A stretch of DNA of 32,216 nt from CAMREV01 sp051653965 (GCA_051653965.1 JBOFXG010000009.1:1-32216); one strand, 5' to 3'; positions 1 through 8,384 are shown, numbered from the stretch's first letter. Notes: generated by a model from the letters alone, not told the origin. Numbers and translations are program-made.

Positions 1-157
1 TTTTAATAGTAGCAGTTTTAACAGTATCATTTTTAATAGAATTATCACTACTTATTTGATTAGCATTCATTACTACTGGAACTGTTATTGCAGTTATTGT
101 AGCAGCTACTGTAAGCACACTTAGCGATGCTATTAATATCTTTATATTTTTTCTCAT
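1..157 (-). CDS. Exported/membrane-anchored surface protein, N-terminal part (cut by window edge)
   Basis: Only the first 52 codons are inside the window; the frame is open to the edge. The start ATG (155-157) follows an AGAGGA ribosome binding site. The visible protein opens with Met-Arg-Lys-Asn-Ile-Lys, then a hydrophobic stretch (about residues 7-30), then a polar Ser/Asn/Asp/Lys-rich stretch. This is the same N-terminal plan as the next two genes on this strand, and the leader-plus-start sequence is nearly identical to that of the gene starting at 2276, so the three are paralogues. No cysteine follows the hydrophobic segment, so it does not look like a lipoprotein; a signal peptide or uncleaved anchor is inferred. 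The function is unknown. Confidence 0.8.
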   Translation of the reverse strand, partial: MRKNIKILIASLSVLTVAATITAITVPVVMNANQISSDNSIKNDTVKTATIK

Positions 158-188
158 ATATCCTCTTATCTATCTTTTTCAATATAAT

Positions 189-197
189 AATATAGCA
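189..197 (-). promoter_or_regulatory. Candidate extended -10 promoter of the first surface-protein gene
   Basis: On the minus strand this reads TGCTATATT, an extended -10 element about 30 bases before the start codon at 157. No convincing -35 box is seen, which is common for mycoplasma promoters. The rest of 158-328 is AT-rich sequence in which I see no gene. Confidence 0.4.
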
Positions 198-328
198 TAA
201 AAATTTATATATTATTTTTTTTAAAAAACAAGTATTATTTAAAAATATTAAAAAAACTTATAAACATATATTTTTGTATTAATTTTCTATACTTTAATAA
301 CTCAAAATATCAATTTATCATGAATATA

Positions 329-359
329 AAAAAAACTTAATTTTTAATTAAGTTTTTTT
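329..359 (-). terminator. Terminator of the 631-aa surface-protein gene
   Basis: A 14-bp perfect inverted repeat (329-342 with 346-359, three-base loop) has arms of the form A7-CTTAATT and its complement, so T-runs flank it on either strand. It lies 22 bases beyond the stop codon of the minus-strand gene ending at 381. Confidence 0.75.
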
Positions 360-380
360 ATTATTTAAATAAGAAAATTA

Positions 381-2276
381 TTATTTAGCAATACCTAAGC
401 CAACTGGTTCTGTTGTTAGATTAGTTTTATCAGTAGAATCATATTTATCATTTAAGATAATTTGAATTTTGATAGGAGGAATTGGTTGTCCAGTTAAAAG
501 AGTTGGAGTATCATTAAGAATTATTTTTATTTCTTCAACTGCATCAATTCAATCTATAGGATTAGTTCCATCATTAAAAGTAACTATATCCATAATTTCC
601 GTTTTTACATCATTGGGTGTATTGATTGCTAAATCGTTATATATTTTTTTTTGTTCAGCAAGATCTGTTGCATTACCTAATAATGTAGTTAAGGCTGTTT
701 TAATAGTATTTAATTTAGTATCATAATCAACATTCTTTGTTACATCTAGATTAATTCTAGTATTTCAATTACCTAAAGTATCTGCAGAATTAAATTCTAA
801 TAAATCTGGACTACTAATATTTTTATATTCTAGTTTTAAATTAATGTTAATTTTAATAGTAATTTTATCTCCAGGGTTACCTCTAAATGTTACTAGAGTA
901 ACATCTTTAACTACATCATCTCAAACTAAATCTTTAGTTCCATCTTTGAAAGTAACTATATCTTTAATTGTATCTACAAATGTGGCAGGAGCAGGTTTGC
1001 TATTTCAACTATCAATCAATGCTTTTTGAGCAGCATAATCAAGTGGTTTTAATGAATCAGCTAGTACTTTTGTAGCAGCTTCCAATTTAGCAGCATACGC
1101 TTTATCTTCAATTTTAGAAACAGTTAAACTTATTTGATTTCAATTACCTAAAGTATCAGCAGAATCAAATTTTAATAAATCTATACCACTTAATGCCTTA
1201 TATTCTGGTTTTAAATTAATTCCAATTCCAACTGGAGGTATTTTAGTTAAAGGCAAAGCAGAAGATGAACTAGTTGTTAAAGTAACATCTCTAACTACAT
1301 CATCTCAAACTAAATCTTTAGTTCCATCTTTGAAAGTAACTATACCTTTAATTGCATCTTCAAATCCAACAGGAGCAGGTTGGTTATTTCAACCATCATA
1401 TATTGCTTTTTGAGAAGCAAAATCTTTTCCAGATAATATAGTATTCAATATTTTTGTAGCAGCTTCCAATTTAGTAGCATCACCTGCTGCTATAGTTGCA
1501 TCAATTTTTGGTGAATCACCTAATTCAGTTATTTCCACTAATAATTTATTTAAATCAGCAACATATCTATTGTTTAAATTAATTTTAATTTTAATAGGAG
1601 GGATTGGTTGTCCTGCTTCAATCTTTCCAACAGTTATTTTAATTCCTGATACAGCTGTTATTCAATCTATTTGTTTATCATTAAAAGTAACTATATCTTT
1701 AATTTTATTTTCTAGTTCAGGTGGAACAGTTTTTTCTCAACCATCATATATTGCTTTTTGAGTAGCGAAATCTTTTCCAGCTAATAGACCAGCTAAATAT
1801 TCAGTAGCAGCAGTTAATTTAACTGGATCAATCTCTGATACACTTAAAGTTATATTTTCTATATTAACTCTAATAATATTTGCTCCACTAGCAGATTTAA
1901 TTCCTTCTTTATAATCAAAAGAAAAAACACATTGTGGAATTTCTGGTTTATTATCTAAATAAAATATTACTTCATTAACAACATTATTTAAGATTTTATT
2001 ATTTTCATTCATAAAATTAAAAACACTATCTCAATTATTATTTTTGTTAAATTCTTCTACTTTTATTCTCATTTCTTCTTCTGTAGTAGCAGCTAAAATT
2101 TCATTAGCTAAACCACCTTTTTTGACAACAACTTTTTGAATAGTATTATCTTTATTTGAAAATTTATTATTATCTTCACTTAAATGCATTACTACTGGAA
2201 TTGTTATTGCAGTTACTGTAGAAATAACTGAAATTATACTTAATCCAATTATTAATTTTTTTATATTCTTTCTCAT
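381..2276 (-). CDS. Modular surface protein, four tandem repeat modules, 631 aa
   Basis: One uninterrupted frame when TGA is read as Trp; TGA codons are what break it into shorter frames. The ATG at 2274-2276 follows AGAGGATAT, a good ribosome binding site. Residues 1-35 are a basic start plus hydrophobic segment with no lipobox Cys; a polar linker and a unique domain follow. The rest is four modules in which a stretch like GKDFATQKAIYDGW is followed by IKDIVTFKDGT, a Trp-Asp/Ile-Asp-Ala/Val motif and short beta-like strands ending in NLN-x-x-Y. The module Trp codons (1737, 1389, 1005) and the equivalent Leu codon (630) lie 348, 384 and 375 bases apart, all in frame. An exported protein facing the surroundings is inferred; adhesion or antigenic roles are possible but not shown. 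I recognise no family with certainty; mycoplasma lipoprotein-associated repeat domains are one candidate. Confidence 0.85.
901..1007 (-). repeat. Conserved block of intragenic module repeat, copy a (period 384 bp)
   Basis: This block is nearly identical to 1285-1391, offset by exactly 384 bases (128 codons). It encodes the IKDIVTFKDGT-KDLVWDDVVKDVTL part and the preceding PAP motif up to the module Trp. Confidence 0.8.
1285..1391 (-). repeat. Conserved block of intragenic module repeat, copy b (period 384 bp)
   Basis: Partner of 901-1007, inside the same gene and in the same frame. The differences are scattered single bases, some of which change residues. Confidence 0.8.
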
Positions 2277-2319
2277 ATATCCTCTTTTCAATTATTTTAC
2301 ATAATTTTATAGTTTTAAA

Positions 2320-2335
2320 ATCTTTTTTTAAAGAT
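2320..2335 (-). terminator. Weak terminator hairpin between two surface-protein genes
   Basis: ATCTTT (2320-2325) pairs with AAAGAT (2330-2335) across a four-base loop, and the minus strand continues into TTTT. It lies 27 bases past the stop codon of the upstream gene (2362), so the 631-aa gene probably has its own promoter in 2277-2319, where the minus strand reads TATGTAAAAT. Confidence 0.4.
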
Positions 2336-2361
2336 GTAAATTATTTATTACTTCTTTTATT

Positions 2362-4230
2362 TTATATTGGTCCTGTATTACCTAAGTCACTTAAATTAAA
2401 TATTAGCACAAATGGATTAGAAGCACTATATTTTTCATTTAAATTAATTTTAATTCTAATATGAGGAATTAAATTATTTGGCTTATCAGGAAAAGCAGAT
2501 TCTTTAATGAATTCAAAATTTCTAACCACATCACTTCAATTTAGATTTCCTTCATCAAAAATAATAGTTTTTTGAAGTGTACTTTCAAAATTGGGAGGAA
2601 GATTATTTACTCCTCATCCATCATATATTATTTTTTGTTCTCCTAAAGTTTTTCCTGATAATAAATCTTTTAATATAATAGATAAATTTCTTCGTTGTAC
2701 CTCAACTGGTCTTACATTTACTTTAATTTTTGCTGCAACACCTAAATCTTCAGAATTAAATATTAATAAATCTTGTCCGCTTGTAACATTATATTTATCA
2801 TTTAATTGAATTGTAATTTCAATTCCGGGAATTGTTAGGTTAAAATCATTTGGAAAAGTGCTCGGTTTTAAAGAAACACTTTTAAATGCATCAATTCAAT
2901 TTACTTGTCCGCCATTAAAATTAACTATATCTACAATTGCATTAATAACTTCTACAGGAGTATTTATTTTTCAATCATCATATGCAACTTTTTGTTCTTG
3001 AAAGCTTTTTCCATTCAATAATGTTTTTAATACTAAATTAACATCATTTAATTTAGTATCATAATTAAGATTTTTATCTATAGTTAAGTCTATTTTTGCT
3101 GCAACACCTAAATCTCTAGAATTAAATTTTAATAAATCTTGTCCGCTTGTAACATTATATTTATCATTTAATTGAATTGTAATTTCAATGCTAGGAATTG
3201 TTTGACTAACATCATTTGGAAAAGTGTTTGGTTTTAAAGAAACACTTTTAAATGCATCAATTCAACTTACTTGTCCACCACTAAAATTAACTATATCTAC
3301 AATTGCATCATTAATTGCTACAGGAGTATTTGTTTTTCAATCATCATATGTAGCTTTTTGTTCTTGAAAGCTTTTTCCATTTAATAAATTTTCCAATGCT
3401 AAATTAACATCATTTAATTTAGTATCATAATTAAGATTTTTATCTATAGTTAAGTCTATTTTTGATGAATTACTTAAATTATTAGATCTAAATTTTAATA
3501 AATTATTCCCAATATTAACACTATATTTGTCATTCAATTTAATTTCAATTTCAACACTAGGAATTTCTTGATTTGGATCAGGAAATTTTCCAGGTATTAA
3601 ATTAACAATTTTAACTGCTTCATCTCAAGTTATATTATTATTAAATTTAAGTATATCTTTAATTGCTAATTTAAATTCAGCAGGTGCTTCTAATGATCAA
3701 CTTTCATATATAGCTTTTTGATTATCAAAATTTCCAATCAATAAATTATTTAAAACATTTGTAGAATTAATTAATTTAGTATCATAATCAACAGCTCTAT
3801 TTATAAAAATATGTATTTTTTTCATATTAGCTTTAATAACACTAGCATTATCATTATTTTTAATTCCATCTTTATAATTAATTGAAAAAATAGCTTCAGA
3901 ATTTGATGATGTATTTTCTAATTCAAAAAATACATTTTCAACAACATTTTTTAACTCTTTATCATTTTCACTTACAAATGTAAAAACTTCATCTCATTGT
4001 TTTTGTTCATTGAATGTTTTCACTATTCTTTGTGCATCAACTTCTGTTCTAGCATTTAAAATTTCTTGAGTTGAAGGACTATCAGCTTTAATAATAGCTT
4101 TTTCAACAGTATTGTTTTCAACATTAGTTTTATTTGTTTGAATAACCAATGGCACTGTTATTGCAGTTGCTACAGAAATAACTAAAAGCACACTTATTGA
4201 TGCTATCAATATTTTAATTTTCTTTTTCAT
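2362..4230 (-). CDS. Modular surface protein, four tandem repeat modules, 622 aa
   Basis: Paralogue of the gene at 381-2276 in the same orientation; continuous when TGA is Trp. It starts with Met-Lys-Lys-Lys-Ile-Lys and a hydrophobic segment to about residue 31, again with no lipobox Cys. Then come a conserved linker (STQEILNARTEVDAQRIV, compare LANEILAATTEEEMRI in the neighbour), a unique domain, and four modules with module Trp codons at 3697, 3337, 2971 and 2614 (spacings 360, 366 and 357, all in frame). The two central modules are nearly identical (GKSFQEQK, YDDWK, IVDIVNF, WIDAFKSVSLKP), which points to recent duplication. The leader lacks a strong ribosome binding site just before the ATG, unlike its two paralogues. 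Export to the surface is inferred; molecular function is unknown. Confidence 0.85.
2771..3136 (-). repeat. 366-bp near-identical tandem repeat inside surface gene, copy a
   Basis: By eye about nine in ten bases match 3137-3502 with no net indel. The unit is 122 codons, so gain or loss of one copy keeps the frame. Similarity continues about 45 bases beyond the low-coordinate end. The copy includes the module Trp codon at 2971-2973. Confidence 0.85.
3137..3502 (-). repeat. 366-bp near-identical tandem repeat inside surface gene, copy b
   Basis: Direct partner of 2771-3136. Identity drops near the high-coordinate end (about 3455 upward), where the module encodes SSKIDLTIDK instead of AAKIDLTIDK. 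Confidence 0.85.
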
Positions 4231-4266
4231 ATTATTTGGTTTCCATTTCTTATTTAATGTCCTTTT

Positions 4267-4272
4267 ATTATA
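4267..4272 (-). promoter_or_regulatory. -10 box of the 622-aa surface-protein gene
   Basis: On the minus strand this is a perfect TATAAT, about 37 bases before the start codon at 4230. Upstream of it lies the inverted repeat 4284-4317. Confidence 0.55.
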
Positions 4273-4283
4273 ACGTTAAAAAC

Positions 4284-4317
4284 TTATAGTCATTTTTTTA
4301 AAGTTTATTGACTATAA
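4284..4317. promoter_or_regulatory. Inverted repeat in the surface-gene promoter (candidate operator)
   Basis: TTATAGTCA (4284-4292) and TGACTATAA (4309-4317) are perfect 9-bp arms with a 16-base spacer. The repeat sits where the -35 region of the TATAAT promoter at 4267-4272 would be and is separate from the terminator at 4321-4346. It could be a regulator site or a second weak hairpin; the sequence alone does not decide. Confidence 0.4.
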
Positions 4318-4320
4318 AAA

Positions 4321-4346
4321 AATATTCCTAATTATTTAGGAATATT
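4321..4346 (-). terminator. Terminator of the fur-HAD-alcohol dehydrogenase operon
   Basis: AATATTCCT (4321-4329) pairs with AGGAATATT (4338-4346) with an eight-base loop, and the minus strand continues into a T-run. The hairpin overlaps the last codons and stop of the alcohol dehydrogenase gene (stop 4332-4334). Confidence 0.8.
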
Positions 4347-5486
4347 TTTAAATACACTCATGTAGAAATCTCTTGATAATAATCCTCCACCTTTAATAGT
4401 GTGAATTACCATTTCTTGATAATCATGTTCACTGACTGATGGAATTTCCTTAAAATCACTTCACTTAATAGGCAAAGCAATTTTAATGATTCAATTATTT
4501 AAGAATGTAATAAATTCTTCAATGTTATTTATATTAAACACTTCTTTAGCAAGAATCAATGTTTTATTTTTAAATCATTCTTGATGATTACATCTTAATT
4601 TAATGTATGTTGGAGTTATAAGGGCTAATCCAGCACCATGACTAACATCTCACTTAGCTGAAATAGCATGCTCCATAAAATGAACACTTCAATCACTATC
4701 TGATTCAAATGATGTCATTCCATTTAATGACATTGATGTTGTTCATAATATATTTGCTCTTGAATCATAGTTAGTAGGATCGCTAACTGCTTTTGGACCA
4801 TATTTTAATAAAACCCTTAAGTTAGCAAAGATTATCTCTTTTGTTCAACCAAATGTATTTTCACCATAGTATTGTTCTAATAAATGAGAAAAGCAATCAA
4901 ATATTCCTGAAGCTGTTTGTCATTTATCAACACTCATTGTGTATTCGGGATCTTCAATTGTTACAAAAGGAGTTGCTAATTCATTAAAAACTGGCATTTT
5001 TAATCTTTTGCTAACACTAGTAATTACACTACCAGCATTATTTTCACTACCTGTTCCTGCTAATGTAATGATTGAAATAATTGGAATGGGTGGATTTTTT
5101 GCTCTTGAAGAGTCTTCCACATATGACCATGCATCTGCATATTGAGGATTTGTTGCTAGAGTTGCAATTACTTTTGATGCATCAATAGTAGACCCACCTC
5201 CAACAGCAATAATTAAATCAATGTTTTCACTTCTTGCCATTACAGATGCTTTAAATGCATCAATATCTCTTGGATTTGGTTTTATTCCACCAAATTCAAT
5301 GAAATATACATTACATACTTTTAAGATTTCAATTAAACTACTATATATTCCATTCTTTTTGATAGAACCTCCACCATAAGTAATCATTATGTTTTTAAAT
5401 TTTCCTTTAATTATTTCATCTCTTATATTTAAAATTGATTCTTTTCCAAAATAAAATTTGGTTCTTAATTCGAATTTATTGCTCAT
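4332..5486 (-). CDS. Iron-containing alcohol dehydrogenase (butanol dehydrogenase-like), 384 aa
   Basis: NAD(P)H-dependent reduction of an aldehyde to an alcohol, or the reverse, with a divalent metal in the cytoplasm. Motifs visible in order: a family-typical start (MSNKFELRTKFYFGKES), the nucleotide-binding AVGGGSTIDASK near residue 100, ITLAGTGSE, and metal ligands in GIFDCFSHLLEQYY (Asp and His) and in HFMEHAISAKWDVSHGAGLA (two His). Length is normal for the family. The start at 5486 was preferred over 5519 because it matches the family N-terminus, follows AAGGAA, and its ATG shares one base with the stop of the upstream gene (TAATG), implying translational coupling. It is the last gene of an operon with a Fur-type regulator. 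The exact substrate is not known. Confidence 0.92.
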
Positions 5487-6376
5487 TATATTTTTCCTTT
5501 CAATTTTGACAATATACATTTTTCAATAGCTGATTTAACAAACATTGAAGGACCATCATCATATGTACATGTTGCTTCTTTTTTTACATATTCAGGTGCA
5601 CAACTTCTAGTAATAGATTTTGCGCTAAATTTAAATAAACCAATATCATTACCAGAATCACCAAATGATATTATTTTATCTAATGGAACTTTGTAATAAT
5701 TATCATTAACATATTTTGATGATAATCCTTTATCAATGTTTGCTGGCATTATTTCAATAAAGCTTACACCAGTTTGAATAAAATCAACATCACTGCTTAT
5801 TTTTTTTAGATCATTTATTAGCTTAAGTGGGTCATCAATAAAACTGTCAAATGCTAAACAAAATTTACTAATATTTTTTATTTGATCCAGACCTTCTAAA
5901 TTAATGGTAATATATTCGAAAGTATCATCATTATCCTCATATTTAATAATTTCATTGCATTGTTTTTCAAAATTTTTGCTATTATTTTGAATCATATAAA
6001 TTTTTTCATTTTCACCATATCCAAAAACTAATAATTTATTTTCATATTTTTTATGTAAATTATCAATTATTTCTCCAATAGTTTTAATTTTTTTATTTGG
6101 TAAGCAACCATTAAAAATTAATCTTTTTTCACCTCAAGAATAAATTTGTCCACCATTCATTCCTAGAATAAAGAAATTATCTTTATAATTAATTTTATTA
6201 TTTTCAATAATCGAGATTACATCTTTGTAATGTCTTCCTGTAGCAATTGTAAATAATCCTCCAATTTCAATAAAATCATTAATTGATTTAATTACTTCTT
6301 TATATATTATGTTTTCTTTATCTTTATGATGGATAATTGTTCCATCTAAATCTGAAATAATTCATTTATATTCCAT
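5486..6376 (-). CDS. Cof-type HAD-superfamily phosphatase, 296 aa
   Basis: A haloacid dehalogenase-like phosphohydrolase of the Cof/YidA type, which dephosphorylate sugar phosphates, flavin or other small phosphorylated metabolites. Motif I with the nucleophile is visible at the start (IISDLDGTI, about residues 6-14), a Thr/Arg motif follows (TIATGRHY), and motif IV is GDSGNDIGLF near residue 225. The cap domain lies between, as usual. The ATG at 6374-6376 is preceded by AAGGAT. It starts 15 bases after fur and its stop overlaps the start of the alcohol dehydrogenase by one base, so the three are one transcript. Substrate cannot be told from sequence; mycoplasmas usually have several such paralogues. 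Confidence 0.9.
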
Positions 6377-6390
6377 TATTTTTTATCCTT

Positions 6391-6813
6391 CTATTTTTTC
6401 TTTGCTAAAACTTCTACTTTTAAATTAAGTATGTTTAAATTTAATTTATTCTTAATTAAATTATCGATCTCTTTAAATATACTTTCTGGTAAATCAATGT
6501 GGTGCTCTTTTTTATTATTTGGATCATAAACATGAATGTGTCTACTATCATTATTAATAATTTCATATGAAGTTCCTTTAATTTTATAATTAGTATTTAG
6601 ATCAACTATCCCTTCATCTATTAAAATTTCTATTGTGTTATAAACGCTGCTTACATTAATTCTTTTATCTTTTTTTTTTAAATGTGAAACTATTTCATTA
6701 ATAGTATGTCCATGATTATCGTCTAGTAAACATTTTATAATATCAATTCTATTTTGTGTAATTCTATAACCATTTTTAGATAAATAATTAATAATGGTAT
6801 CTTCTTTTTTCAT
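6391..6813 (-). CDS. fur: Fur-family metal-dependent transcriptional regulator, 140 aa
   Basis: A winged-helix repressor of the Fur/PerR/Zur family. Visible features: the N-terminal start of helix 1 with GYRITQNRIDIIKCL, the recognition region INVSSVYNTIEILIDEGIV at about residues 52-70, and a His-rich metal site (SRHIHVYDP, then KEHHIDLPE) at about residues 90-110. The CxxC pairs that hold structural zinc in many Fur proteins are absent. TTGGAG precedes the ATG. It is first gene of the operon with the HAD phosphatase and the iron-containing alcohol dehydrogenase. Autoregulation through the palindrome at 6870-6894 is an inference. Whether it senses iron, zinc or peroxide cannot be told. Confidence 0.9.
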   Translation of the reverse strand: MKKEDTIINYLSKNGYRITQNRIDIIKCLLDDNHGHTINEIVSHLKKKDKRINVSSVYNTIEILIDEGIVDLNTNYKIKGTSYEIINNDSRHIHVYDPNNKKEHHIDLPESIFKEIDNLIKNKLNLNILNLKVEVLAKKK

Positions 6814-6869
6814 AATTACTCCAATTAACTATATTATTACAAAATTTCTTAATTAAGTATTAATAAATT

Positions 6870-6894
6870 ATTTGATAAATATTAATTATCAAAT
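6870..6894. promoter_or_regulatory. Palindrome upstream of fur (candidate Fur-type operator)
   Basis: ATTTGATAA (6870-6878) and TTATCAAAT (6886-6894) form perfect 9-bp arms around a seven-base AT spacer. The GATAA/TTATC half-sites resemble those of known Fur boxes, and the site lies between fur (minus) and the tRNA gene (plus). Its right arm also overlaps TTATCA (6886-6891), a possible -35 box for the TATAAT at 6908. Confidence 0.5.
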
Positions 6895-6907
6895 ATTTAT
6901 TTTACTA

Positions 6908-6919
6908 TATAATTATAAT
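6908..6919 (+). promoter_or_regulatory. -10 region of the tRNA-Arg promoter
   Basis: Two adjacent TATAAT boxes (6908-6913 and 6914-6919) lie 12-23 bases before the tRNA. Confidence 0.55.
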
Positions 6920-6930
6920 GATTTTAATAT

Positions 6931-7006
6931 GCCCCCGTAGCTCAGTGGATAGAGCATACGCCTTCTAAGCGTAGGGTCAGAGGTTCGAGTCCTCTCGGGG
7001 GCGCCA
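6931..7006 (+). tRNA. tRNA-Arg (anticodon UCU)
   Basis: A complete cloverleaf of 76 bases with encoded CCA. The acceptor stem GCCCCCG pairs with CGGGGGC (6996-7002). The D arm includes AGCTCAGTGGATAGAGC, the anticodon stem TACGC/GCGTA holds the loop CTTCTAA (anticodon TCT at 6964-6966), and the T arm is AGAGG-TTCGAGT-CCTCT. It decodes AGA, the dominant Arg codon in this window. It has its own promoter and terminator. Confidence 0.97.
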
Positions 7007-7054
7007 TTTAAATAAGAAAAACTAGAATTTATTTTCTAGTTTTTCTTATTTAAA
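7007..7054 (+). terminator. Long perfect terminator hairpin after tRNA-Arg
   Basis: 21-bp perfect arms (7007-7027 and 7034-7054) enclose a six-base loop. The arms start immediately after the CCA end. The downstream arm contains a TTTTT run. Confidence 0.8.
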
Positions 7055-7171
7055 TTATAATAGAGCATTTTTATCAAAAATATAATATAATATTAATTAG
7101 TTATGTTGCGAAATAGATAATTCTTATAAATTTGTATTAAATTTATATGATTAAAAACATTAGGAGAAAAA

Positions 7172-7750
7172 ATGGCACCAAAAAGAGTCAAAATAGCTAT
7201 TATGGTAGCTACAGCAAGTGAGGACATTGAAGTTATTGTACCAGCTGATTTATGAAGAAGAAGTGGAATGATAGTTGAATTAGTTTCTATTGAAAAGAAA
7301 AATACAGTTGTTTTACAAAGCGGAACTAAAATTTCTTGTAATAGTACAATTGATAAAACAAACTTATCGCAATACACTGCGATTTATATGCCAGGTGGTG
7401 AAGGTCATTTAAAATATCTTGATCCAAAAGCAAATCCTAAATTAAAAAAGAACTTAGAAAAAGATTTTTTAAATCATAAAGATAAATATATTATTTCTAT
7501 GTGTGCAACACCAAGTGTTTTAATTGAATGAGATCTTATTAAAGATAGAAAGTTCACAGCTTATCCTGGATATGGTGATAAACTTAAGAAAAATTATGTT
7601 GATAAACCATTTCATGTTGATGGAACATTAATTACTGGTAGATCACCTGGTTCAACCTTTGAATTTAGTTTAAAAGTAGTTGAAACATTAATTAATGAAG
7701 AAGCTAGAAAAAAATTAGAGAAAGAAATTATTTATAAAAAAGCAAAGTAA
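7172..7750 (+). CDS. DJ-1/PfpI family protein, 192 aa
   Basis: A class I glutamine amidotransferase-like fold of the DJ-1/ThiJ/PfpI family; members act as deglycases, chaperones or redox-sensing proteins. The nucleophile elbow with the conserved Cys is seen in ISMCATPSVLIE (about residues 107-118), and the small glycine motif YMPGGEGHLKYL comes before it. The N-terminal part (SEDIEVIVPADLWRRSG) has the acidic residue usually next to the active site. The ATG follows AGGAGA. TGA is used as Trp at least twice. It is monocistronic: the terminator at 7737-7760 overlaps its stop. The actual activity in this organism is unknown. Confidence 0.9.
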
Positions 7751-7760
7751 TTTGCTTTTT
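7737..7760 (+). terminator. Terminator overlapping the DJ-1 gene stop
   Basis: AAAAAGCAAA (7737-7746) pairs with TTTGCTTTTT (7751-7760) around GTAA, which contains the stop codon. A T-run follows. Confidence 0.8.
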
Positions 7761-7810
7761 TTTATTACCTATTTTTTAAATTTCTATATAATCAAGAAAA
7801 GAGGTTATTT

Positions 7811-8110
7811 ATGGAATACACAATAAGATGAAAAGACATGTCTAAGCACCCTGATTTAGAAATATTTTTTCAAGAGAAATTAGAAAAATTAAAAAAATTT
7901 ATATTTGTGGAAGACTTTGTAAAAGCAGAATATGTTTATTATCAACATAATAAAATGTATAAACTTAAATTGAATATTTCAATTCATAAAGGAAATCCTA
8001 TAATATCAGAATCAGAAAGTTTAGATCCTAAAACAGCAACTGTTGATTGCATTGATAAAGCGATTGATCAATTAAGAAGAAAGAAAACTCAATTACACTT
8101 AACAAAATAA
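7811..8110 (+). CDS. hpf: Ribosome hibernation promoting factor (short HPF/RaiA type), 99 aa
   Basis: Binds the 30S decoding region in stationary cells and keeps ribosomes inactive or protected. The whole protein is one S30AE domain: MEYTIRWKDMSKHPDLEIFF at the start, the basic strand-helix core, and the family-typical end D-x-x-IDKAIDQLRRKKTQL. The C-terminal dimerisation domain of long HPF is missing, so it is the short form. The start at 7811 is chosen over the internal Met at 7838 because GAGG precedes it and because residues 1-9, with TGA as Trp, complete the first strand. Monocistronic or with the small gene after it. Confidence 0.88.
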
Positions 8111-8198
8111 ATAATTTTAAATCTAATTAATATTTTTACTATTTTAGTAAATTATTTATTTTATAATATATTTAATAAAAATAAAGGATAAAAATAAA

Positions 8199-8384
8199 AT
8201 GGAAATAACAATAGGCTTTATAATTAGTGTAATTTTATTAATTATAGTTTTAATAATATTGATATTAAGCATCATAATGTGAGTAAGAATTTGATACATA
8301 ACAAAATATGTTTTAGAAGAACTTGAATTAAGAAAAGCTGATAGAGAAGCTAATGATGAATTAAAAAATATTGAAAGAGAATAG
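8199..8384 (+). CDS. Small single-pass membrane protein, 61 aa, unknown function
   Basis: Starts at an ATG preceded by AAAGGAT. Residues 5-29 are almost purely Ile/Leu/Val/Ser and form one transmembrane helix. Then come WVRIWYITKYV and a charged tail rich in Glu, Lys and Arg ending in NIERE. TGA is used as Trp twice, so ordinary genetic-code searches would miss it. Topology and ribosome binding site are typical for a real gene. No family is recognised. It lies between hpf and dxs with about 85 AT-rich bases on each side. Confidence 0.7.

Noticed and set aside
469..2809. Plus-strand open frames of 61-85 codons across the surface-gene region
   Set aside because: They are antisense to the minus-strand surface genes, have no ribosome binding sites and contain repetitive hydrophobic sequence that mirrors the repeats on the other strand.
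1..4230. Short separate minus-strand frames as pseudogene fragments
   Set aside because: The breaks are in-frame TGA codons. Reading TGA as Trp gives continuous 631- and 622-residue proteins with regular modules, so they are intact genes.
4321..4346. Hairpin as a regulatory site of the surface gene
   Set aside because: It overlaps the alcohol dehydrogenase stop codon and is followed by a T-run on that strand, so a terminator explains it; the separate repeat at 4284-4317 is kept as the operator candidate.
6870..6894. Palindrome as a terminator
   Set aside because: It lies between divergent genes and upstream of both, so no transcript needs to end there.
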